DNA from: Pedococcus sp. 5OH_020
GTDB taxonomy: Bacteria > Actinomycetota > Actinomycetes > Actinomycetales > Dermatophilaceae
DNA: 64,000 nt
Direction of reading: 5' to 3'
Assembly (NCBI RefSeq): GCF_027812955.1
Contig: NZ_JAPYZV010000003.1
Coordinates: forward strand, 248,001-312,000
The translations under genes and the position numbers were made by a program. The notes below the pieces were generated by a model. It worked only from the letters and a program-made list of their open reading frames with translations, was not told the origin of the DNA and ran no database searches. Below, piece after piece: positions 17,300 through 28,657 of this stretch. How positions within the stretch are numbered: the first letter of the stretch is position 1; every line of letters begins with the position of its first letter.

Positions 17300-19128
17300 G
17301 CGCACTGACCGTGCGCGTGGTCGTTCTCGTCCCCGCCCTGGCGGCCCTGCTTGGCCTCGTCGTCGCCCGCCGCCCGGACGGAAAGGTGTCCCGGCTGGTG
17401 GCGCAGGCCGGGTCGTTGGTGACCCTGGCGGCGGCCCTGGTGCAGCTGCTGCTGACACATGGCTCGGGTCACGTGGTCCACGTCGGGCTGATGGCGCCAC
17501 TGCCGGCCGGTGAGCTCCGCATCCCTCTGCAGCTCCAGGTGAGTGCTCCCGCAGCCCTCATCGCCGTCGTCGTGGCCGTGGTCGGCTGGGCGGTGCACGC
17601 GTTCGCCGCCTGGTACCTGCGGGACGACGACCGGTACGGGGTCTTCGCCGCCACCGTCTCGCTCTTCTGCGCCGGAATGCTCCTCGTGGTCCAGTCGGCC
17701 GACCTGGTCCTTACCCTCGTCGGCTGGGAGGTGATGGGCTGGTGCTCCTACCTCCTCATCGGCCACTGGAGCCGCAAGGAGACCGCTCGGCGGGCGGCGC
17801 ACAAGGCCTTCCTCGTCACGCGACTCGCCGACGTCGGCTTCGTTCTGGGGGTAGTGCTCCTCGCGGCCCACACCGGCTCGACGGCCTACCCCGCGGTGAT
17901 GGCGGCGTTCTCCGGCCAGCCCACGACGCTGCCGATGGTGCTGCTACTGGTCGGGGTCCTGGGCAAGTCCGCGATGGTCCCGTTCCACGACTGGCTGCCG
18001 GACGCCATGGAGGGCCCGACCCCGGCCTCGGCACTGATCCACGCGGCGACGATGGTGGCGGCGGGGACGTTCGTCCTCGCCCAGCTCTTCGACCTCTTCG
18101 CCGCGAGCGACGCCGCCCGCTGGGTGCTGGCGCTCAGCACGGCGGTGACCATGGTGTGGTCCGCCATGCTGGCATTCGGCCAGAGCGACCTGAAGAGGTT
18201 GCTGGCCTACTCCACGCTGAGCCAGGTGGCGCTGATGCTGTCGGCCCTGGCGGTCGCACCGCCCCACGACGGCCCGGGTGCCGGTGTGCTGCACCTCTAC
18301 TCGCATGCCTTCTTCAAGGCGCTGCTGTTCCTGGCCATCGGCTGGCTCGCGGTGGGGATGGGAGGCACCGCCGCGGCGTCGCTGCGAGGCGGCCTCCGCG
18401 GGCACCTCTTCATCCGGCCCGCGATGTTCGTCGGGCTCCTCTCGCTCGCGGGGGTGCCGCCCCTCGTGGGCTTCGTCTCCAAGGAGCATGTCCTCTCCGC
18501 CGCCGAACGCGGTGCGGCACAGGGGGAGGCGCGCGCGTGGCTGGTACTGGTCGCGGCCTTGCTGACCGTAGTGCTCACCGCCGCCTACTGCATGCGAGCC
18601 TGGCTGGTGCTCGACGACGTGCGGAACGCCGATGTCGCACGTCACGACGCCGACTCGGCCCCTGCGTCGGTGCGAACGGCTGTCACCGTCCTCGCGGTCC
18701 TCACGGTCGTCGGAGGGCTGGTCGTGCTGACCCCCCTGGTGCACACCGGTGGGCACGTCGGGTGGCTCCTCGCCCTGGTCAGCGTGCTGCTGGTCGTGGG
18801 GGCAGCACTGGCAGTGCGTTCTCGGGCGGCGGACGGCGACCCCGCCGCGCGGCTGGTTGGATCGCGAGCCACCTCCTTCGACCGCGGGTTCGGCGTGGAC
18901 CGGCTGTATGTGGCGGCTGTCGCCAGGCCGGTGCTCGCGCTCGCCAGGCTTGTGGTGTTCCTCGACCGAGAGGTGGTCGACGCCTACGTCCGCGGGACGG
19001 CCACGGCCACCAGGTGGGGCGGCACCGGTGCGCAGCGGGCCCACCGGGCGGAGCGCGCCGCCTCGGGCCTGACGTGGGTCGTGGCCGGAGTCGTCGCGGT
19101 GACGCTGGCCGGGGTCCTCCTGTGGTGA
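17296..19128 (+). CDS. nuoL: complex I subunit L (NuoL), proton channel
   Basis: This is the distal antiporter-like subunit. The 610-residue product has the ND5 landmarks LVLTLVGWEVMGWCSYLLIGHW, GKSAMVPFHDWLPDAMEGPTPASALIHAATMVAAG, SDLKRLLAYSTLSQ and SHAFFKALLFLAIG. The key channel Lys and His residues are present, so proton translocation is expected. The C-terminal lateral helix region is included. It overlaps nuoK and nuoM. Confidence 0.96.
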   Translation: MSALTVRVVVLVPALAALLGLVVARRPDGKVSRLVAQAGSLVTLAAALVQLLLTHGSGHVVHVGLMAPLPAGELRIPLQLQVSAPAALIAVVVAVVGWAVHAFAAWYLRDDDRYGVFAATVSLFCAGMLLVVQSADLVLTLVGWEVMGWCSYLLIGHWSRKETARRAAHKAFLVTRLADVGFVLGVVLLAAHTGSTAYPAVMAAFSGQPTTLPMVLLLVGVLGKSAMVPFHDWLPDAMEGPTPASALIHAATMVAAGTFVLAQLFDLFAASDAARWVLALSTAVTMVWSAMLAFGQSDLKRLLAYSTLSQVALMLSALAVAPPHDGPGAGVLHLYSHAFFKALLFLAIGWLAVGMGGTAAASLRGGLRGHLFIRPAMFVGLLSLAGVPPLVGFVSKEHVLSAAERGAAQGEARAWLVLVAALLTVVLTAAYCMRAWLVLDDVRNADVARHDADSAPASVRTAVTVLAVLTVVGGLVVLTPLVHTGGHVGWLLALVSVLLVVGAALAVRSRAADGDPAARLVGSRATSFDRGFGVDRLYVAAVARPVLALARLVVFLDREVVDAYVRGTATATRWGGTGAQRAHRAERAASGLTWVVAGVVAVTLAGVLLW

Positions 19129-20594
19129 TCCTCGCCGCCCTCGTCGTGCCGGCGGCCGTGGCCGTGTGGCTGCTCTCCGCGGGTCGCTCCTTGACGCATC
19201 GCGCGAGCAACCTGCTCGCCACCACCGCCAGCGCGGTCACCCTGGTCGCCGTCGTGGCCGCCGTCGTGGTCCGCCCGACGGTGGACCGGCCCTGGGTCCC
19301 GTCGCTCGGGCTGCGCTGGGAGCTGGCTGTGGACGGCATCAGCGCACCGCTGCTGCTCCTCACCGCCCTGCTGACCGTCGCGGTGGTGGTGCACACCACC
19401 GACAGACCGCCGGTAGGTGGCACGTCGGCGGCCTTCCACGCCTGCCTGCTGCTCGTCGAGTTCGGTGCGCTGGCAACGTTCTTCGCCCGGGACGCCGTCC
19501 TGTTCTTCGTGGCCTTCGAAGTGGTGCTTGTGCCGATGTGGGTCCTCATCACCCGGTACGGCGACGCACACCGGCCTGCCGAGCGGGCCGGCGCTGGGGC
19601 GCGGTTCGTCCTGTACACGGCGTTCGGCTCGACCCTCATGCTGGTCGGGGTCCTGGCCCTGGTCGCCAAGGCCGGGACGTCCGACCTCGACGTCCTGGCG
19701 CGCGGGGGAGGGCACGGCATACCGGGACACACGCAGGCGGTCATCGCCGCCCTGCTGGTAGCGGGACTGGCCGTCAAGGTGCCTGTCTTCCCGGTGCACA
19801 CCTGGCTGCCACCGGCGCACACCACCGCACCGACCGCTGGGTCGGTCCTGTTGGCCGCGGTACTGCTGAAGATGGGGACGTACGGCCTGGTCCGGCTGCC
19901 CCTGGCGAGCGTCCCCGAGGGGTTCGCGCGGGTGGCGCCGGTGCTCGCGGTGCTCGGCGCCGTGGGGATCCTGTGGGGAGGCCTGGCCTGCCTCGTCGAG
20001 CGGGACCTCAAACGGCTGGTGGCCTACTCCTCGGTCGCGCACATGGGGTTCGTCGTCATCGGTCTTGCCAGCGGCACGCGCACGGGTCTCCAGGCGGCGC
20101 TGTTCGCCAACGTCGCCCACGGGATCGTCTCGGCTCTCCTCTTCGTCGTGGTGGGTGGCCTCAAGGAGCGGTGGGGCGACGCGGACCTCGAGACCTCCCG
20201 TGCTGCGGTCCGAGAGGTGGCTCCACGCCTCGGCTTCGCTCTCGTGGTGGGCCTGGCAGCCTCGCTCGGGTTGCCCGGGCTCATCGGCTTCTGGGGCGAG
20301 TTCCTCAGTGTGTACGCGGCATGGTCGGCCGAGGGTCGCCCCCTCGCGCTGTTCCGGACGCTCGCGGTGGTCGCCGCAGTGGGGACCGTCCTGGCAGCGG
20401 CGTACGCCCTGCGGGTGGCCCGGGTGGTGTGGGCGGGCGACCGGAACGTCCCACTGATCGCCGACACCAGAAGCAGCGAGTGGCTGGTCGTGGCGGTGCT
20501 CGTCGTGTCGACGATCGGGCTCGGCGTGGTCCCCGGTCCCCTGCTCGCGCTGACGGGCGGCGCCGTGGCCTCGATCGTGGGAGCCGCGCCGTGA
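19125..20594 (+). CDS. nuoM: complex I subunit M (NuoM), proton channel
   Basis: A 489-residue antiporter-like subunit. Typical stretches are FFVAFEVVLVPMWVLITRYG, VKVPVFPVHTWLPPAHTTAPTAGSVLLA, ERDLKRLVAYSSVAHMGFV and LPGLIGFWGEF. The start is GTG at 19125, overlapping the nuoL stop. Its length matches the family. Confidence 0.96.
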   Translation: MILAALVVPAAVAVWLLSAGRSLTHRASNLLATTASAVTLVAVVAAVVVRPTVDRPWVPSLGLRWELAVDGISAPLLLLTALLTVAVVVHTTDRPPVGGTSAAFHACLLLVEFGALATFFARDAVLFFVAFEVVLVPMWVLITRYGDAHRPAERAGAGARFVLYTAFGSTLMLVGVLALVAKAGTSDLDVLARGGGHGIPGHTQAVIAALLVAGLAVKVPVFPVHTWLPPAHTTAPTAGSVLLAAVLLKMGTYGLVRLPLASVPEGFARVAPVLAVLGAVGILWGGLACLVERDLKRLVAYSSVAHMGFVVIGLASGTRTGLQAALFANVAHGIVSALLFVVVGGLKERWGDADLETSRAAVREVAPRLGFALVVGLAASLGLPGLIGFWGEFLSVYAAWSAEGRPLALFRTLAVVAAVGTVLAAAYALRVARVVWAGDRNVPLIADTRSSEWLVVAVLVVSTIGLGVVPGPLLALTGGAVASIVGAAP

Positions 20595-22093
20595 GCTCCC
20601 TGGTGGCTGTCGACTGGCCGTTCCTGCTTCCCGTGCTCGCGCCCGCCGGCGGCGCCATCCTCGTCCTGCTACTCGACGCGGTGGCTCCCGCCCTGACGCG
20701 CGTGCATGCAGCCGTCGGGCTGGTCGCCCTCCTGGTCGGGGCGGCAGCCGCCGTACCGGCCATCGCGACCACGGGCGACCGGCCGTTGAGAACCCTCTGC
20801 CTGCCGGCGCCAGAAGGCGCCTGCCTCTACGAGGCCGGTGCGGTGGCAGGGGCCCTGCAGGTGGGGGCCCTGCTGTCCGCCCTCGTCGTGCTGCTCCTCG
20901 TGTGGCCCAGCCACCACGACCGTCGTGCCCTTCGTGGGGGGCCCGCCGTCGTGGTGTGCCTGGTCCTGGGGGCCACGGCTGGGGCGGCCGGAGTCGCCGC
21001 CGCTCACGACCTCGGCTCGTGGCTGGTGTGTCTCGAGCTCGCCACGCTTCCCGCCATCGCCCTCGTCGCCCTGCGCGGGACGAGGGCGGCCGGTCGAGGG
21101 GCGCTGGCCCTGCTCACCACGTCGCTGGTCTCGTTCTCCATGGTGGCCCTGGGTGCGGCGCTGTGGCTCGTCGCGACAGGCGAGGCCGTCTTCGCATCTG
21201 GGGCGGCTCAGCAAGCCCTCGCCAGCTCCGAACGTCGCCCTGTGCTCCTCCTCGGCGTGCTGCTCCTCGTAGCGGGTCTCGGTTTCAAGCTCTCCCTGGT
21301 GCCGTTCCATGCCTGGACTCCGGCAGCGTACGCAGGCGGCTCCGAGCCCGTCGCGGCGTTCCTGGCGGCCACCTCGAAGGTTGCCGCGCTGGCTGCCCTG
21401 CTCGTCGTGCTCCGCCCGCTGGCCCAGGAAGGGTCGCTGGTCCTCGTCGCGGTCGGCGTGCTCGCTGCCGGGTCGATGACCCTCGGAAACGTCCTCGCTC
21501 TCGTGCAGGACGACCCCGTCCGGCTCCTCGCGTGGTCGACGGTCGCCCAGGCCGGCTGGGTGGTGCTGCCCCTGGCGGCCCTGAACCCCGGCTCGGCGCC
21601 GGCGGCGGCGGCGTACCTGTTGGCCTATGTGATCGCGACCTTGGTGGCCTTCGTCGTCGTGCACATTCTCGGGCCCTCCAGCTCCCTGGACGGTCCCCAG
21701 GAGAGCCGCCGGACGTTGGTCGGCTACACCGGCCTGCTGCGGACGCGACCGCTGCTGGGAGCCGCGCTGGGGCTCGCGCTCCTGTCGCTGGCAGGACTCC
21801 CACCGGGCCTCGTGGGCCTCGTCGCGAAGGTGTTCGTGCTGCGGCCAGTGGTCGGCGAGAGCCAGTGGGGGCTGGCCCTGGTGGCGGTCGCCAACGCGGT
21901 GCTGGGCATCGCCGTGTACCTGCGCTGGTTCGGCACGCTGCTGCGTGACCCCGACGCGGCCGGCTCAGGGACGGCTGCACGCCCGGCGGGGCGTCGCCTG
22001 CGGCGAGCCGACCTGGCCGCTCTGCTGCTCTGCAGCACGGCCCTGGTCGTTACCAGTGTCATGCCCCAGCTGCTCTTCGGGCTGGTGGGCTAG
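20591..22093 (+). CDS. nuoN: complex I subunit N (NuoN), proton channel
   Basis: The 500-residue third antiporter-like subunit and last gene of the operon. Landmarks are LGFKLSLVPFHAWTPAAYAGGSEPVAAFLAATSK, DPVRLLAWSTVAQAGWVV and SLAGLPPGLVGLVAKVFVL. The GTG overlaps nuoM by four bases. No terminator is obvious before htpX 60 bp downstream. Confidence 0.95.
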   Translation: MSSLVAVDWPFLLPVLAPAGGAILVLLLDAVAPALTRVHAAVGLVALLVGAAAAVPAIATTGDRPLRTLCLPAPEGACLYEAGAVAGALQVGALLSALVVLLLVWPSHHDRRALRGGPAVVVCLVLGATAGAAGVAAAHDLGSWLVCLELATLPAIALVALRGTRAAGRGALALLTTSLVSFSMVALGAALWLVATGEAVFASGAAQQALASSERRPVLLLGVLLLVAGLGFKLSLVPFHAWTPAAYAGGSEPVAAFLAATSKVAALAALLVVLRPLAQEGSLVLVAVGVLAAGSMTLGNVLALVQDDPVRLLAWSTVAQAGWVVLPLAALNPGSAPAAAAYLLAYVIATLVAFVVVHILGPSSSLDGPQESRRTLVGYTGLLRTRPLLGAALGLALLSLAGLPPGLVGLVAKVFVLRPVVGESQWGLALVAVANAVLGIAVYLRWFGTLLRDPDAAGSGTAARPAGRRLRRADLAALLLCSTALVVTSVMPQLLFGLVG

Positions 22094-22153
22094 GGGGCTC
22101 AGGCGGCTCTGCCCAGCGGGAACGCCGGCCCCGCAGGGAGCGTTGACGCTGAC

Positions 22154-23041
22154 ATGCACAACCACCTCAACGGGCTGAAGACCGCGGCGCTGTTCGGCGC
22201 GGCCTTCGCCCTCCTCCTGGCCATCGGCGGAGTGATCTCCAGCTCCACCGGAAACGCCTCCTTCCTGTGGATCTTCGCGCTCCTGGGCGTCGCCACCACC
22301 GCCTACGGATACTGGAACAGCGACAAGCTGGCGATCCGCGCCATGCATGCCTACCCGGTGAGCGAGGCTCAGGCTCCAGCGATGTACCGCATCGTGCGCG
22401 AGCTCTCGACGGCGGCAGGCAAGCCGATGCCGAAGCTCTTCATCTCGCCCACGGCTGCTCCGAACGCGTTCGCCACGGGCCGCAACCCCGAGCATGCCGC
22501 GGTGTGCTGCACCGAGGGCATCCTCGGTCTGCTGGACGAACGCGAGCTGCGTGGCGTGCTCGGGCACGAGCTCATGCACGTCTACAACCGAGACATCCTG
22601 ACCGGCTCGGTCGCCGCCGCCATCGCCGGGGTCATCACCTCGGTGGCCCAGATGCTCATGTTCGCGGGCATGTTCGGCGGCGGCGGCAACGACGAGGACC
22701 GGCCCAACCCTTTCGCTCTGCTGGCGATGGCGCTGCTGGCGCCCTTCGCAGCGATGTTCATCCAGATGGCGATCAGCCGGACCCGCGAGTTCGACGCGGA
22801 CGAGGATGGCGCCCGGCTGACCAGGGACCCGTTGGCTCTGGCGTCTGCCCTGCGCAAGCTCGAGGTCGGGGTGGCGCGGGCGCCTCTGCAGCCGACCCCC
22901 GCGATCCAGAACTCGAGCCACCTCATGATCGCCAACCCGTTCCGCCCGCAGGACGTCTCGCGGTTCTTCTCAACGCACCCGCCGATGACCGAGCGCATCG
23001 CCAGGCTGGAGCAGCAGGCATACGGCTTCCGTCAGCGTTGA
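22154..23041 (+). CDS. htpX: zinc metalloprotease HtpX
   Basis: An inner-membrane protease that degrades misfolded membrane proteins. The 295-residue product has two N-terminal helices (TAALFGAAFALLLAIGGVI, FLWIFALLGVATTAYGYW), the catalytic HELMH motif in GVLGHELMHVYNRD near residue 138, the third-ligand region SRTREFDADEDGARL, and a further hydrophobic pair between. The C-terminal FSTHPPMTERIARLEQQ is the family end. The ribosome-binding site is weak. It follows nuoN but is probably an independent unit. Confidence 0.95.
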   Translation: MHNHLNGLKTAALFGAAFALLLAIGGVISSSTGNASFLWIFALLGVATTAYGYWNSDKLAIRAMHAYPVSEAQAPAMYRIVRELSTAAGKPMPKLFISPTAAPNAFATGRNPEHAAVCCTEGILGLLDERELRGVLGHELMHVYNRDILTGSVAAAIAGVITSVAQMLMFAGMFGGGGNDEDRPNPFALLAMALLAPFAAMFIQMAISRTREFDADEDGARLTRDPLALASALRKLEVGVARAPLQPTPAIQNSSHLMIANPFRPQDVSRFFSTHPPMTERIARLEQQAYGFRQR

Positions 23042-23112
23042 GCGAGCCGGGTCGCAGAAGTGGACCCCGCGACCCACCGGTGGGGGCTACCCCACGGTCC
23101 CTCAGAGGCTGG

Positions 23113-23178
23113 TAGGCTTGCCGCAGTTGCAGTTGCAGTTCCTCGTCTGAGCGGGCCCGCCAATGTGCGGGCCCTTTT
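23113..23178 (+). ncRNA. cold-shock leader: -10 box, hexamer repeat and intrinsic hairpin
   Basis: A TAGGCT -10-like box (23113-23118) is followed by three copies of gcagtt (23123-23140). Then comes a perfect 8-bp stem, GGGCCCGC at 23153-23160 and GCGGGCCC at 23167-23174, with a 6-base loop and TTTT. A transcript starting near 23125 would end at about 23178, some 90 bases before the cold-shock gene. It could be an attenuator in the csp leader or a short independent RNA. Confidence 0.45.
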
Positions 23179-23266
23179 GGGTACGGCGGTTCGTCCGTGT
23201 CGTGGTGATGTGCGCAGCTTGTGGTCGCGTCCGCGTCCGCATCGGCCAAGAGAAACGAGAGATCCC

Positions 23267-23470
23267 ATGGCACAGGGAACAGTCAAGTGGTTCAACTCCG
23301 AGAAGGGCTTCGGCTTCATCGAGCAGGACGGCGGCGGCGCTGACGTCTTCGTGCACTACAGCGCGATCGAGTCCAGCGGCTACCGCTCGCTCGACGAGGC
23401 ACAGCGGGTGGAGTTCGACATCACCCAGGGCCCGAAGGGCCCCCAGGCGGAGAAGGTTCGCCCGATCTGA
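23267..23470 (+). CDS. cspA: cold-shock protein (CspA family)
   Basis: A 67-residue single cold-shock domain. The RNA-binding motifs RNP1 (KGFGFIEQ) and RNP2 (DVFVHYSAI) are intact, and the protein begins with the family [18 protein letters not shown]. It binds single-stranded RNA and melts secondary structure. The untranslated leader is long and structured, as usual for csp genes. A strong hairpin terminator follows the stop. Confidence 0.95.
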   Translation: MAQGTVKWFNSEKGFGFIEQDGGGADVFVHYSAIESSGYRSLDEAQRVEFDITQGPKGPQAEKVRPI

Positions 23471-23495
23471 CCCACCGCTCTGCGGTGAGTGACGC

Positions 23496-23529
23496 CAGTA
23501 GCCCCCGGCCGTACGGCCGGGGGCTGCTG
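23496..23529 (+). terminator. strong hairpin terminator after cspA
   Basis: An 11-bp perfect stem (AGCCCCCGGCC at 23500-23510 with GGCCGGGGGCT at 23515-23525) and a GTAC loop extends to 15 or 16 bp with one wobble pair. There is no T run, which is common in high-GC actinobacteria. Confidence 0.75.
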
Positions 23530-23598
23530 TCCGTCAGCAGATGGAGGTCCGTCATGGCGACCCGCCGGGGGCCGGACGCTGATGGTTGAATCGCTCTC

Positions 23599-26079
<2,481 letters not shown>

Positions 26080-26274
26080 GTGCTCCCGCGGAGCCCCCCA
26101 GGGGCGTCCATCCCCTGGCATCGTCCCAGGTCAGGGGCCATGCTCCTGCACCGGAGCGGGTGGCGCCGAGTCGTGCTGTCCCGCGTCGGGGGGTACCCTT
26201 TGACGAGGCGAGGGTTTCCGGATGTCGGTTGACGTGCACCTCCGTCGACGGAGGTGTTGGGTGGAGTTCCCCAG

Positions 26275-27240
26275 ATGAACAGGTTGCACGAGGGGTTTGT
26301 GCTCGGCGACCGCTACGTCCTGGGAGCCCGGATCGCCTCCGGTGGGATGGCGGATGTGTGGGCCGGCACCGACCAGGTGCTCCAGCGCACGGTAGCGGTG
26401 AAGGTGATGCGTCCGGACACCGGGCACGAGGAGCTGTTCGCACGGCGCTTTCGAGACGAGGCGGTGCACTCCGCCGCTCTGATGCATACGAACATCGCGA
26501 CGCTGTTCGACTACGGCGAGGATGACGGGCTGGCGTTCCTCGTCATGGAGCTGGTGAAGGGCGAGCCGCTGTCCCTGCTGCTCAAGCGCCGGGGCCCGCT
26601 GGACCCTGCGGAGGTCCGCTCTCTCGTGGGCCAGGCCGCGCTCGCGCTGGGCGTGGCCCACGAGGCCCGCGTGGTCCACCGCGACATCAAGCCCGCCAAC
26701 ATTCTCGTTCGACCCGACGGTCTGGTGAAGCTGACGGACTTCGGGATCGCCCGGGCCCTGGACGCGGCGGGCCACACGCGGGCGGGGGAGATGCTCGGCA
26801 CGCCGGACTACATCAGCCCCGAGCAGGCCCTCGGCGAGCCGGCGACGGGCGCCAGCGACCTGTATGCCCTTGGCGTCGTGGCCCACGAGATGCTCTCCGG
26901 CCGACGCCCCTTCGACCGGGGGACCCCGGTCGCCACAGCGCTCAGCCACGTGAACGAGCCGCCGCCGCCGCTGCCGGACGGGATCCCCGGCGACCTCGCC
27001 GACCTCGTCGACGACTGCCTCGCCAAGGACCCCGCCAACCGGCCGCCGAATGCTCGGGCGGTCGCCGCGCGGCTCGGGATCGGCGAGCACGAGATGGCTG
27101 GGCTGGCGCTCGGCCTGGCGAGCGCCCTCGACGACCGGGACGACCCCGACACCGACAGTGACGGCTCGGTGCTGCGGTTCCCGGACCTCGGTGGCCCGAC
27201 CCTGGCGATGCCCGAGCGGGTTCAGCCCGGCACCGCCTGA
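26275..27240 (+). CDS. Ser/Thr protein kinase, soluble
   Basis: A Hanks-type kinase of 321 residues. The glycine loop (GARIASGGMADVW), catalytic lysine (VAVKVM), HRDIKPANIL loop, DFGIAR and GTPDYISPEQ are all intact, so it should be active. After the kinase domain, which ends near residue 265, there is only a short acidic tail. No membrane helix, PASTA or sensor domain is seen, so it is cytoplasmic and its signal is unknown. The ATG at 26275 has GGAG at a spacing of 9; a GTG at 26254 would add seven residues. Confidence 0.92.
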   Translation: MNRLHEGFVLGDRYVLGARIASGGMADVWAGTDQVLQRTVAVKVMRPDTGHEELFARRFRDEAVHSAALMHTNIATLFDYGEDDGLAFLVMELVKGEPLSLLLKRRGPLDPAEVRSLVGQAALALGVAHEARVVHRDIKPANILVRPDGLVKLTDFGIARALDAAGHTRAGEMLGTPDYISPEQALGEPATGASDLYALGVVAHEMLSGRRPFDRGTPVATALSHVNEPPPPLPDGIPGDLADLVDDCLAKDPANRPPNARAVAARLGIGEHEMAGLALGLASALDDRDDPDTDSDGSVLRFPDLGGPTLAMPERVQPGTA

Positions 27241-27260
27241 CCGTCCTCCAGACAGAGGTA

Positions 27261-27288
27261 TGCCGCACGCGGAGCTTCGCGCGCGGCA
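27261..27288. terminator. bidirectional hairpin between convergent genes
   Basis: Arms tgccgcacgcg (27261-27271) and cgcgcgcggca (27278-27288) pair over 11 positions with one mismatch around a 6-base loop. It sits between the convergent kinase and secreted-protein genes. Confidence 0.55.
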
Positions 27289-27306
27289 CACGTGTGTGGG
27301 CTCGCG

Positions 27307-28467
27307 TCAGGTGTGCTGCAGGCAGCCGCCACCTGTGCGGGCGAAGTCAGCGTTGCTGAACTCCTCCTGGGTCAGGTAGTGCCGCGGACCTATGACCTGG
27401 TTGTACAGCTGGCCAGGTGTGCCGCTGGTCGGGCCGAAGACGTAGGCGCACTCGTCGCCGTTCTCATAGCCGCTGGAGTCGTACCATCCGGTGACCGTGT
27501 CCGGGTCCGTGATCGCCTCCATGATCTCGTGGCTCGTGGGGCTGATCTCGACGTCGGCGTCCGGGTTGCCGTTGGGCGCTTGGATGCTGCCGAAGTCCTT
27601 CTCCGTGCCGCAGGTGTAGCCGACGGGCGAGCGGTAGATGGGGAACGGCATGTTCGCGTAGACGGTGCCGCTGCCGGCCTGGCTGTGGTAGGCGCAGTAG
27701 GCCGCGCTCGGCTGGTGGTTGATGGTGCAGAAGTTGGCCGCGGTCTTGGTCGACCCAGGATAGAAGCAGGACTCGACGTGCTTCGGCAGGAACATGACGT
27801 AGATGTGCGCGAGGTCGCGCGGCAGTCCGTGTGAGCTGACCACAGTATCCGTCTCGGCGATGATCTGGCCGTCGTCCAGGCACGCGTCGTAGCCGGAGCG
27901 GTCGGCGTAGATCTTCGACTTGTCGGATCCCTCGACAGAGCATCCGCTGGCGGGCAGGGGGTTGCTGTCGGTCAGCGCCGCACCCAGGGCCACCCGGTAG
28001 CGGATCGCGCCGTTGCTTCCGAAGTACTCCGTCAACGTCGAGTACACGTTGGTGCGCTGACCGCTCGCGGCCGCAACGTCCCCGAGGTACCTCGTGATGA
28101 CGTTCTGGTAGTCGGCGGGGATCGCGTGTCCCCCCGGCGACCAGAAGATCGGCGTGACGACGACTGCTCCGGTGGAGTGTGTCCCCATAACGGGCCCGCC
28201 GTGGAAGAGCAGGGGCGGCGTTCCGATCGCGGGCTCGCTGGTGTGCTGGCAGCTGGCCTTCACAGCGACCGCGCGAGCGATGCCACCGAAGTGGCCGACC
28301 CGGGCCTTGGCGCCGGTGAGGTGGCCGCAGCTGGAAGCCGTTGACGGGTCCGGTGTGGCGCCGGCCACAGCTCCTGCTGCGGTGGCGCTCGCGACGGCAA
28401 GCAGGGCTGCCGCGGCGGCCCGGAGGGCTGGGCGCGTTCCACGGCCCAGCAGGGAGGTTCTCTTCAC
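27307..28467 (-). CDS. secreted protein with HEIMEAITDP motif, function unknown
   Basis: The 386-residue product starts with a clear Sec signal peptide (MKRTSLLGRGTRP, then AAAAALLAVASATAAGAVAGA). The mature part has VTPIFWSPGGHAIPADYQNVITRYLGDVAAASG and a conserved SPTSHEIMEAITDPDTVTGWYD block at about residues 310-331, followed by GYENGDECAYVF. HEIMEA resembles a degenerate metalloprotease helix (HExxxE), and related secreted actinobacterial proteins are usually left unnamed; there is some resemblance to EXORDIUM/phosphate-induced proteins. Six or more cysteines suggest disulfides. Peptidase activity is only a suggestion. The GTG start follows AAGGGG. Confidence 0.75.
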   Translation of the reverse strand: MKRTSLLGRGTRPALRAAAAALLAVASATAAGAVAGATPDPSTASSCGHLTGAKARVGHFGGIARAVAVKASCQHTSEPAIGTPPLLFHGGPVMGTHSTGAVVVTPIFWSPGGHAIPADYQNVITRYLGDVAAASGQRTNVYSTLTEYFGSNGAIRYRVALGAALTDSNPLPASGCSVEGSDKSKIYADRSGYDACLDDGQIIAETDTVVSSHGLPRDLAHIYVMFLPKHVESCFYPGSTKTAANFCTINHQPSAAYCAYHSQAGSGTVYANMPFPIYRSPVGYTCGTEKDFGSIQAPNGNPDADVEISPTSHEIMEAITDPDTVTGWYDSSGYENGDECAYVFGPTSGTPGQLYNQVIGPRHYLTQEEFSNADFARTGGGCLQHT

Positions 28468-28657
28468 AGGTGCCCCTTGCGCGATGGTGACCCCCCTCGG
28501 CCGGTTGCCCGAGGGGCCGGGCGCGTCCCTGACGAAGCGAGCGAGGTCCGGCTCCAGCGACGTTCCCGCCGGGGTCGGTCCCTGTCAACAGCCATCCGGA
28601 TGAGCCAGCCAGCGCCGTTGCCCCTGGCCAGCGGCAACGTGCCGCAGCCGCTGAGCC

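Noticed and set aside
17742-19124. Plus-strand frame running upstream of nuoM
   Set aside because: This part is a shadow of nuoL in another frame; the real nuoM begins at the GTG overlapping the nuoL stop.
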